From Verrucomicrobiota bacterium (GTDB taxonomy: Bacteria; Verrucomicrobiota; Verrucomicrobiia; Opitutales; Coraliomargaritaceae), in NCBI GenBank assembly GCA_027620575.1, contig JAQCDT010000095.1:1-5110 (forward strand): a stretch of DNA of 5,110 bases, in the 5' to 3' direction. Shown here piece by piece: positions 1 to 5,110 of this stretch (the stretch's first letter is position 1; the number at the start of each line of letters is the position of its first letter). Below the pieces are notes generated by a model. It was not told the origin of the DNA. It worked only from the letters and a program-made list of their open reading frames with translations, and searched no databases. The translations under genes were made by a program, and so were the position numbers.

Positions 1-580
1 TGCCAAACAATAAAAAAGCGGAACTCAAACCACCGAGAGTAAGATATTTTAATCCTGCTTCTAAAGATACAACTTTGGTTCGTTGAAAAGCTACTAAAAC
101 ATAAAAGGCCACTGTAACTAATTCAAGGCAGACAAAGAGAGAAATAAAATGCGAGCATTGCACTAAAAGCATAAACCCAGCACATGAAAGTAATACTAAG
201 TGTAAATATTCTGCTTTCGGTAACTGTTTCTTGGATAAAAATTGACCGCTTATTAAAGTGACAAAAAGAGAGGCAACTACAAAAAAGCTACGCATGAATT
301 GATTAGCATCTGTTTGCTCGATCAAGCCTCCAAAATGGGATGCCTTTTCGATGTAAAAATTATTCTCAAAAAGAAAAAATAAACCGAGAACTAAAACATA
401 AGCCAATACAGCTACTGGCATAATGTACTTCTCTTGCCATAATTTTTTTGAAGACTTAAGAAAAAGATCGACGCCTAATAGCGCAAAAGCAAATAAAGCC
501 AAAATGATTTCTGGCAGCAAAAGCAACCAATCATTGGTCAGGCTTATCTCTCTTAAAAAATTGGTATATAAATCATTCAT
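1..580 (-). CDS. nuoN: NADH-quinone oxidoreductase subunit N (NuoN), N-terminal 193 codons, truncated by the window edge
   Basis: NuoN is one of three antiporter-like proton-pumping subunits in the membrane arm of complex I. I translated the minus strand by hand: 193 uninterrupted codons from ATG at 580, beginning MNDLYTNFLREISLTNDWLL. About six hydrophobic helices are visible. The family signature lies at residues 151-178: CLELVTVAFYVLVAF, then EAGLKYLTLGGLSSAFLLFG at 174-193. By recalled alignment, E153 matches the conserved helix-5 glutamate (E. coli Glu133) and K178 the lysine E. coli Lys158. The remaining part, including the helix-7 and helix-12 lysines, lies beyond base 1. The start overlaps the nuoM stop by 8 bases and has a good AGAGGAG ribosome site 10 bases upstream. 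The alternative ATG at 576 is out of frame and soon hits a stop. Nothing looks damaged in the visible part. Confidence 0.95.
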   Translation of the reverse strand, partial: MNDLYTNFLREISLTNDWLLLLPEIILALFAFALLGVDLFLKSSKKLWQEKYIMPVAVLAYVLVLGLFFLFENNFYIEKASHFGGLIEQTDANQFMRSFFVVASLFVTLISGQFLSKKQLPKAEYLHLVLLSCAGFMLLVQCSHFISLFVCLELVTVAFYVLVAFQRTKVVSLEAGLKYLTLGGLSSAFLLFG

Positions 581-2144
581 GCTCTTTCTGCTCCTCTAAA
601 TTTAAACCATCGACATTTCCATCATTCAGGGAAATCGAAGTATCTGAATATAAATTTTGAAGTGTCTTATTTGAGTAATCGCTGAAAACTTTAGGATACA
701 CTCCTATTAACAATAAACTGCCCAACAATACTGTAGCTGAAAATTTCTCAATTTGATTCATATCACCGATTCCAGAGGAGGCTTTTGCATTCACCACCGA
801 TTCTTTCGCTGCTCCAAATACAATATTTCCAACCGCCCTCAAGCCATAGACTGCGGAAATAATAATTCCTAAGGCTGCTAAATATAAAACCCACCTCGTC
901 GATTCTGATTCCGCAAGCGCAGCAAATATAACAAACTCTCCCCAAAAGTTTGCAAAACCAGGAAGTCCAATACTAGCTAATATAGCCAAAGCAAAAAAGA
1001 CTGATAAGTTGGGTGCAATCTGACCCAAACCACCCATTTCATTCATATTAAAGGTAGAGAAACGTTTGTAAATACAGGTTGATAGTAAGAATAATAAGGC
1101 GACCGATAATCCATGGGCAACTAAGAGAAGAAGCGCACCTCCAGCACCAAGTATTGAAAAAGTTCCGAGCCCAATAAACGCATAGCCCATATGCATTACT
1201 GAACTATATCCTATCATTTGCTTGAGATCTTTTTGAGCTAACGTAACTAAGCCGATCACTAAAATATTTCCGAGCCCCAATAATAATAACCAAATACCCC
1301 ACGTTTCAGAACCTGACGGTAAAAAAGGAATCGCAATTTGCAAAAGACCATAAAGCCCAAATTTCTTGAGGACTCCAGCATGAAGCATAGCAGCCCCCGT
1401 TGGAGCGGCTCCATACCCCTTAGGAGCCCATGTATGAAAAGGAAATAAGGATACCAAGATTCCAAATCCAAACAAGAAGAGTGCAAAAATATTATCCTGT
1501 AACACATCCGAAATAGGTTGCTCTAGCAAAGCAGTCTTTAAAGCAATCATATTAAAGGCTTCAGCCCCACTTTGCTGATATAAAGCGATTAAACCCATAA
1601 GAGAAAGCAACGCCCCTAAAGTAAGGTATATTGTCATCTCTAAAGCAATGGCGTGTCGAGCGACCCCACCCCATATCATAATCATTATAAATGTAGGAAT
1701 CAGAGCAAACTCATGGAAAAAATAGAAGAAAAATAAATCCACAGAAGCAAAAGTACCCATCAACCCACTGAACATAATAAAGAGTAAGCCTACATAAAGA
1801 TTCAGTCGCTCCGCATTCGAAAATAATGCATATGCGACGGCGGATAAGCCCACCGTAGCTGATAAAATAAATAAAGGTAAGGAAATCCCATTGAGACCTA
1901 GATGCAAATAAACGCCAAGAGATTCAAGACCTGTTGGCAAAATCAATTCGAAATTATAACCATTTGCAGGATTGGAATCATAATTAAAATAGAGAATCCA
2001 AGCAAAAATAAAAGGTAAGCTTGCACCAGAAAGACCTAATAAACGTGCCCCTAATGTTTTAACATCTTTAACCAAGACTAAAAAAACAAGCCCGCAGATA
2101 AAAGGAATCCAAATAGTACTGAATAACAAATGTGAATACATCAT
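573..2144 (-). CDS. nuoM: NADH-quinone oxidoreductase subunit M (NuoM), complete
   Basis: NuoM is the middle antiporter-like subunit of the complex I membrane arm and carries one proton channel. The 523-residue product is close to the usual ~500 residues and has about 14 hydrophobic segments. Conserved landmarks visible: E145 in FFHEFALIP (helix-5 glutamate, E. coli Glu144), PFHTWAP at 235-241, K260/K261 in GVLKKFGLYG (helix 8), DLKQMIGYSSVMHMGY at 306-321, and E403 in NFWGEF (helix-12 glutamate, E. coli Glu407). The helix-7 lysine (E. coli Lys234) is absent: the aligned position is L230 in GILVSLFPFH. The C-terminal ~35 residues are polar and variable. Translation starts at ATG 2144 (a second ATG follows at 2141) with TAAGGA upstream. 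It follows nuoL by 12 bases and overlaps nuoN by 8. Related MrpD/HyfB-type antiporter homologues are excluded by the nuo gene order. Confidence 0.97.
   Translation of the reverse strand: MMYSHLLFSTIWIPFICGLVFLVLVKDVKTLGARLLGLSGASLPFIFAWILYFNYDSNPANGYNFELILPTGLESLGVYLHLGLNGISLPLFILSATVGLSAVAYALFSNAERLNLYVGLLFIMFSGLMGTFASVDLFFFYFFHEFALIPTFIMIMIWGGVARHAIALEMTIYLTLGALLSLMGLIALYQQSGAEAFNMIALKTALLEQPISDVLQDNIFALFLFGFGILVSLFPFHTWAPKGYGAAPTGAAMLHAGVLKKFGLYGLLQIAIPFLPSGSETWGIWLLLLGLGNILVIGLVTLAQKDLKQMIGYSSVMHMGYAFIGLGTFSILGAGGALLLLVAHGLSVALLFLLSTCIYKRFSTFNMNEMGGLGQIAPNLSVFFALAILASIGLPGFANFWGEFVIFAALAESESTRWVLYLAALGIIISAVYGLRAVGNIVFGAAKESVVNAKASSGIGDMNQIEKFSATVLLGSLLLIGVYPKVFSDYSNKTLQNLYSDTSISLNDGNVDGLNLEEQKEHE
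591..597 (-). promoter_or_regulatory. Ribosome binding site of nuoN (AGAGGAG)
   Basis: AGAGGAG lies 10 bases before the ATG at 580, inside the last codons of nuoM. It is the strongest Shine-Dalgarno match in the window and decides the nuoN start over the nearby out-of-frame ATG at 576. Its position inside nuoM suggests translational coupling of the two genes. Confidence 0.75.
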
Positions 2145-2153
2145 AGAAAAAAA

Positions 2154-2159
2154 TCCTTA
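2154..2159 (-). promoter_or_regulatory. Ribosome binding site of nuoM (TAAGGA), built on the nuoL stop codon
   Basis: TAAGGA sits 9 bases before the ATG at 2144. Its first three bases are the TAA stop of nuoL, so ribosomes ending nuoL finish directly on the nuoM initiation signal. This would link nuoM translation to nuoL, which matters if nuoL is really frameshifted. Confidence 0.65.
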
Positions 2160-3752
2160 AAATAAATCGATCCCGTATAACCAAAAAAGCAGTAAGCCGA
2201 CAAAGAACCAGAGAAAATAATTATTGAGTTTACCCACTTGAAGTAAACGAAAGCCAATGCCTAAAATTCCCACTAGCCCGGCACCTCCGCGAACAATTAT
2301 ACCTCGCAAAATAACCTCATCAGCAAAAGATAAGAACTCGGCAAAAGGCTTTTGAATAGTATTTACATACGATTCATAAATTTCATCGATCCATAATCGC
2401 CCTTTAAGAAAAGCAAATACCTTAGGAAATTTTAACTGTAAATGATCATCACTTGAACCTCTTCCGTAAAATAGCAAAGAAAGGCTAAGCCCAATTACCC
2501 AAGCCAGTGATCCAAGAATAAGCACCCACTTATGGATTTCTTTGTAATTCGAAAGATGATGTAAATGATCTAAATCAGAGACAATTGATGCGCCTAATCC
2601 AAACGGCCAATATGCATTCAGCCCGACAAAAACTGCGAAACCACTCAAAATAATTAAAGGCACAGTCATGACTGGTTTAACTTCATGTGCCGAAGAAGCG
2701 GCTTCTGAATTCGCTTTACCAAAGAAAACAATCCAGACTAAACGACCCATATAACCCGCTGTCATCAAAGCACCAAAAACAAGGCAATAAAACAAAGTCA
2801 TATTGTGATCATTCGCTGCAATCAAAATTGCGTCCTTAGAATAAAATCCTGAGAATCCATAAACTCCGCAAAGCGCTAATGTTCCAATAATAAAAGTAAT
2901 GGCTGTGATCGGCATCTTCTTAATCAGTCCACCCATTTTAAAAATAGATTGCTCATGGTGACAGGCATGAATCACCGCGCCAGCACCCAAAAATAGCAAA
3001 GCTTTAAAAAATGCGTGTGTAATCAAATGAAATAATGCAATTCCAGAAAATCCCATACCTAAAATTGCTGCCATGTAGCCTAATTGAGATAAAGTCGAAT
3101 AGGCTAAAATTCGTTTAATATCATCTTGAGCAAAAGCACAAAAACCAGCAAATAAAGCGACAAACGTTCCGGAATATGCAATGAAGGTCAGTACCTCAGT
3201 TGTGAGAATGAAATCTATTCGTATTAATAAATAAATACCCGCTGCGACCATAGTTGCCGCATGGATTAATGCCGAAACTGGCGTAGGTCCTGCCATCGCA
3301 TCAGGCAACCAAACATGTAAGGGAAATTGAGCCGATTTGCCAATAAAGCCACAAATTAATAAAAATCCGACAAAAGAACTTATAAGTGTCGGTTCAAGTC
3401 CTGCTTTTACCGATAGTAATGCTAAGTCTGTAGTTCCAAACTGCCAATAGGTTAGGATAATGCCTATTAAAAACCCAAAATCACCGACACGATTGACAAT
3501 GAAAGCTTTTTGGGAAGCCGACTTAGCTTCATCTTTTTGAAAATAATGTCCAATTAACAAATAAGAACTGAAGCCAACTAATTCCCAAAAGAGGAAAATC
3601 ATAATTAAGTTATCCGCAAGAATGATTCCCGTCATTGAAAACATAAAGAAAGCCACTCCGGCAAAAAATCGCCCTTTAGCAGCATCATCTTCCATATAAC
3701 CAATACTAAATGTAACAATACAAAGTGCTACAATCGAGACCATCGCTAGCAT
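2157..3752 (-). CDS. nuoL: NuoL C-terminal fragment (531 codons), containing the whole antiporter core
   Basis: This holds the proton-pumping core, with residues numbered from the ATG at 3752. E57 in WELVGFSSYLLIG matches E. coli Glu144, D91 in NRVGDFG matches Asp178, K139 in GKSAQFPLHVWLPDAMAGPTP matches Lys229, H164 in ALIHAATMVAAG matches His254, K250 in THAFFKALLFLGAG matches Lys342, and K306 in FYSKDAIL matches Lys399 (alignments recalled, not computed). The region from about 450 to the end fits the lateral helix and final transmembrane anchor. All catalytic positions are intact. The ATG at 3752 is probably not a natural start: it is an internal Met of helix 3, has no ribosome site, and starting there would drop helices 1 and 2. 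The TAA stop is shared with the nuoM ribosome site. Confidence 0.85.
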   Translation of the reverse strand: MLAMVSIVALCIVTFSIGYMEDDAAKGRFFAGVAFFMFSMTGIILADNLIMIFLFWELVGFSSYLLIGHYFQKDEAKSASQKAFIVNRVGDFGFLIGIILTYWQFGTTDLALLSVKAGLEPTLISSFVGFLLICGFIGKSAQFPLHVWLPDAMAGPTPVSALIHAATMVAAGIYLLIRIDFILTTEVLTFIAYSGTFVALFAGFCAFAQDDIKRILAYSTLSQLGYMAAILGMGFSGIALFHLITHAFFKALLFLGAGAVIHACHHEQSIFKMGGLIKKMPITAITFIIGTLALCGVYGFSGFYSKDAILIAANDHNMTLFYCLVFGALMTAGYMGRLVWIVFFGKANSEAASSAHEVKPVMTVPLIILSGFAVFVGLNAYWPFGLGASIVSDLDHLHHLSNYKEIHKWVLILGSLAWVIGLSLSLLFYGRGSSDDHLQLKFPKVFAFLKGRLWIDEIYESYVNTIQKPFAEFLSFADEVILRGIIVRGGAGLVGILGIGFRLLQVGKLNNYFLWFFVGLLLFWLYGIDLF

Positions 3753-3990
3753 TATCTAATAATAATCCGATGTGAAGTTTGGCGTCTCCAAATGCCAACC
3801 ATTCCCTGGAAAATTGAACCGATTCAGGCATGTTTTTCAACAAGGTGTAAGATAAACCCAAAGCGAAAACTGAACTTACGAAAGCAACTGAAGGCGCATA
3901 TTGTTTTCTAAATTTACCCAAGGCTATAATTAAGAGCGAAGCCCCCAAAGGCAGAAATAAAATACATAATAAATTGGTTAATATATCCAT
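3706..3990 (-). CDS. nuoL: NuoL N-terminal fragment (94 codons, of which ~82 are native)
   Basis: The fragment begins MDILTNLLCILFLPLGASLL and contains two hydrophobic helices (about residues 3-25 and 33-51), then the conserved WLAFGDAKLHIGLLLDNAS segment ending at residue 82, which in the family leads straight into helix 3. The last 12 residues (DGLDCSTLYCYI) are out-of-frame translation of what the other frame reads as helix 3. The ATG at 3990 is two bases past the nuoK stop and is preceded by AAGGG, so initiation is well supported. Alone, the fragment lacks every proton-channel residue and could not function as NuoL. Confidence 0.8.
   Translation of the reverse strand: MDILTNLLCILFLPLGASLLIIALGKFRKQYAPSVAFVSSVFALGLSYTLLKNMPESVQFSREWLAFGDAKLHIGLLLDNASDGLDCSTLYCYI
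3744..3753 (-). repeat. Frameshift junction: single AATGCTAGCG read as NAS in one frame and MLA in the other
   Basis: This 10-base word encodes Asn-Ala-Ser ending the upstream nuoL frame and, one base later, Met-Leu-Ala opening the downstream frame. Both triplets fit the NuoL family at positions five residues apart. An ancestral gene with two copies 14 bases apart would collapse by deletion to exactly this sequence. Only one copy is present now, so the repeat itself is inferred. The core GCTAGC is palindromic. Confidence 0.5.
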
Positions 3991-3992
3991 AC

Positions 3993-4298
3993 TTAGCCCT
4001 TAAGTTGATTTAATTCATTCACTAATACAGTCTGCTTTTGTCGATAAAGCATCACGATAATCGCCAATCCTACAGCCACTTCAGCCGCAGCAACTGTCAT
4101 TATAAAAAATACAAAGATCGAGCCATCCATAGTATTATTGTAACGAGAAAATGCGACTAAAGCTAAATTGATCGCATTTAACATTAGCTCAATTGACATA
4201 TAGATAATGATGGTATTTCGACGAAAAATAACTCCGAAAAAGCCTACCAAAAATAGCAAACTCGACACGATAATAAATTCATTGATTCCAATAGTCAT
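3993..4298 (-). CDS. nuoK: NADH-quinone oxidoreductase subunit K (NuoK)
   Basis: NuoK is a small three-helix membrane subunit, homologous to MrpC and mitochondrial ND4L, that forms part of the hydrophilic axis joining the quinone site to the antiporter subunits. The product is 101 residues, the family norm (E. coli 100). Both key glutamates are present: E37 in YMSIELMLNAINLALVAF (E. coli Glu36) and E73 in TVAAAEVAVGLAI (E. coli Glu72). Helices span roughly residues 5-25, 30-50 and 60-86, followed by a short charged tail. Translation starts at ATG 4298, 15 bases after nuoJ. The upstream TTGGTAAATTAATT has no clear Shine-Dalgarno site, so translation may depend on coupling to nuoJ. It ends two bases before nuoL. 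MrpC is the only serious alternative and is ruled out by context. Confidence 0.97.
   Translation of the reverse strand: MTIGINEFIIVSSLLFLVGFFGVIFRRNTIIIYMSIELMLNAINLALVAFSRYNNTMDGSIFVFFIMTVAAAEVAVGLAIIVMLYRQKQTVLVNELNQLKG
3997..4001 (-). promoter_or_regulatory. Ribosome binding site of nuoL (AAGGG)
   Basis: AAGGG lies 6 bases before the ATG at 3990, within the last codons of nuoK (Lys-Gly-stop). Spacing and sequence are good, which supports 3990 as the true nuoL start. Confidence 0.6.
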
Positions 4299-4313
4299 AA
4301 TTAATTTACCAAT

Positions 4314-4856
4314 TTATTGCTCCGTATCTGTAGAGTGTTTTTTACTAATGACAATTACCCCTATCATAGCCACGAGAAGAAGGAAGCCAATCACTTGAAA
4401 TGGAAACATATATTTAGTGAAGAGAATTTGACCAAATGATTTTGCAGTATTACTGAAAGCAATAGTCCCTGCCTCTCCTTCGTTGGTAATTTGTACTAAA
4501 TCAGTCGCTGGTAAATGCATTTCCGAAAAGCTATTAAAAACAAGGAAGAAAAGTAAACTGAATCCTAGTAATCGTGCAACAAAAGCAAACTTATGTTTTA
4601 AATACTCGTAATTCTCCTCTTTATCCACATCCAAAAGCATGATGATAAACAGAAAAAGAACCATAACGGCTCCTGCGTAAACAAGAACCTGCAAGATGGC
4701 TAAAAAATAAGCTTCAAGTAAAACAAACAAGCCTGCAGTAGACACTAAAGCCACAATCATGCACATTGCACTATTAACCGCATTTTTATTCAAAACCATT
4801 GCCAATGCCGATAAAAGCATAAGCGAAGCAAAAATATAAAAAAGTAAATCAATCAT
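4314..4856 (-). CDS. nuoJ: NADH-quinone oxidoreductase subunit J (NuoJ)
   Basis: NuoJ (ND6 homologue) is a five-helix membrane subunit next to NuoK and NuoA; its third helix takes part in coupling quinone chemistry to proton movement. From ATG 4856 the product is 180 residues, close to family size. The signature LQVLVYAGAVMVLFLFIIMLL lies at about 55-75, with Y60 matching the conserved helix-3 tyrosine. Helix 5 follows LFTKYMFPFQ at about 146-154 and contains LLLVAMIGVIVI. The residue before V155 is Gln154, where I recall Glu in many homologues. An in-frame extension to TTG 4877 would add seven residues (Met-Leu-Ile-Lys-His-Ser-Phe); ATG 4856 is preferred because MIDLLFYIFASL matches usual NuoJ starts. 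Neither start has a strong ribosome site. It is the first gene of this unit visible here; no nuoI lies directly upstream. Confidence 0.95.
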   Translation of the reverse strand: MIDLLFYIFASLMLLSALAMVLNKNAVNSAMCMIVALVSTAGLFVLLEAYFLAILQVLVYAGAVMVLFLFIIMLLDVDKEENYEYLKHKFAFVARLLGFSLLFFLVFNSFSEMHLPATDLVQITNEGEAGTIAFSNTAKSFGQILFTKYMFPFQVIGFLLLVAMIGVIVISKKHSTDTEQ

Positions 4857-5110
4857 GAATGAATGTTTTATAAGCAATAGTTGACCGAGCCTTTAAAGCA
4901 ATAAGATTTATCCATCACAACAACCTTAAAAATCATTTTTTTTACTAAATTTTTGATAAATACTCAGAAAATAGTTTATCCGATTATATTTAAGGCGTGT
5001 TGGATAACTCACTTTACTTTCAGTCCTCGGTAAATTATTAATTCTTTTAAAAATTACACTAAAAGCTGAGCAAAAATGTTTTACAGAAGAGAAAAAGCCT
5101 CACAGTTTTT
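4857..5110. other. AT-rich non-coding region upstream of nuoJ (probable leader/promoter)
   Basis: No reading frame on either strand looks like a conserved protein. On the minus strand the frames entering from the window edge stop after 3, 9 and 16 codons and none resembles the C-terminus of NuoI, the usual upstream neighbour. The stretch contains A/T runs (a run of eight T on the plus strand at about 4936-4943) and a TATAAT hexamer on the minus strand. I see no tRNA, strong hairpin terminator or riboswitch-like fold by eye. It most likely contains the promoter and untranslated leader of nuoJKLMN. Confidence 0.5.
4983..4988 (-). promoter_or_regulatory. Candidate -10 element (TATAAT) for nuoJKLMN
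   Basis: A perfect TATAAT on the minus strand, about 127 bases before the nuoJ ATG. The best -35 partner is weak: GTGAGT at 5012-5007, 18 bases upstream, matching TTGACA at three positions. In AT-rich DNA such a hexamer can occur by chance. If used, transcription would begin near 4976, leaving a leader of about 120 bases. Confidence 0.25.

Larger units (their letters stand above)
2157..3990 (-). pseudogene. nuoL: nuoL, proton-pumping subunit L of complex I, interrupted by a frameshift near 3752
   Basis: This is one nuoL locus in two reading frames. NuoL is the distal antiporter-like subunit, with a long lateral C-terminal helix. Residues 1-79 are read from ATG 3990, and the rest from about 3752 in the +1 frame. 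The upstream frame reaches LLLDNAS then runs into non-family sequence and a TAG at 3708-3706; the downstream frame is closed by a TAG just upstream of 3752. Against recalled E. coli NuoL, five residues should separate the Asp of LLLD from MLAMVS (15 bases), but only one base is present, so 14 bases are missing. Restored, the protein would be about 615 residues, the normal NuoL length. No other lesion is seen. It may be a real mutation, an assembly or sequencing error, or less likely recoding. The locus assignment is secure; true loss of function is not. Confidence 0.85.

Noticed and set aside
763..945. 60-codon minus-strand open frame within nuoM
   Set aside because: It lies wholly inside nuoM in another frame and has an unnatural composition rich in Cys, Arg and Trp; it is a shadow.
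1259..1507. 82-codon minus-strand open frame within nuoM
   Set aside because: Out-of-frame shadow of a conserved part of nuoM, with no ribosome site or family resemblance.
4207..4398. 63-codon plus-strand open frame across nuoK and nuoJ
   Set aside because: Antisense to two strongly conserved genes; its Lys/Ile/Thr-rich content reflects the complementary codons.
4868..4936. 22-codon minus-strand ORF (MIFKVVVMDKSYCFKGSVNY...) just upstream of nuoJ, a possible leader peptide
   Set aside because: No ribosome site (only a poly-A run precedes it), no attenuator-like hairpin and no run of regulatory codons; length is expected by chance.
4930..4945. AAAAATCATTTTT small inverted repeat with T-run, possible terminator
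   Set aside because: The stem is only A/T pairs, too weak for an intrinsic terminator, and is expected by chance in AT-rich DNA.
5076..5110. Plus-strand ATG starting MFYRREKASQF and open to the window edge, possibly a divergent gene
   Set aside because: Only 11 codons are visible, the upstream GAG is a poor ribosome site, and no promoter is evident. It could be real but cannot be supported from this window.

Overview
The window carries the 3' half of a bacterial respiratory complex I (NADH:quinone oxidoreductase, type 1) operon, entirely on the minus strand, in the order nuoJ, nuoK, nuoL, nuoM, nuoN. These five genes encode membrane-arm subunits: NuoL, NuoM and NuoN are the three antiporter-like proton-pumping subunits, while NuoJ and NuoK link them to the quinone-binding end. 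The DNA is AT-rich by eye and the genes are tightly packed (gaps of 15, 2 and 12 bases, then an 8-base overlap), as in a single translationally linked transcript. The operon style is bacterial, not mitochondrial. NuoM resembles, from memory, the form found in Verrucomicrobia/Opitutae (a PFHTWAP loop followed by MLHAGVLKKFGLYG). A low-GC, perhaps marine, member of that group is my best guess, but this is an inference that needs a search.

Layout from high to low coordinate, which is the direction of transcription: 5110-4857 is an AT-rich stretch with no convincing gene, probably the leader and promoter region of this unit; then nuoJ (4856-4314), nuoK (4298-3993), nuoL (3990-2157, interrupted by a frameshift near 3752), nuoM (2144-573), and the first 193 codons of nuoN (580-1), which runs off the window.

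The main anomaly is nuoL. Its first ~79 codons and its last 531 codons are both well conserved but lie in different frames. Compared with E. coli NuoL as I recall it, exactly 14 bases are missing at the junction. The junction holds one copy of AATGCTAGCG that encodes NAS in the upstream frame and MLA in the downstream frame. This is what would remain if a 14-base segment between two short direct repeats had been lost, either really or in the assembly. A second oddity is that NuoM has leucine (L230) where the normally near-invariant lysine of transmembrane helix 7 should be, with an additional lysine in helix 8. I found no mobile element, CRISPR array, RNA gene or evidently novel system; this is otherwise an ordinary conserved energy-metabolism operon.
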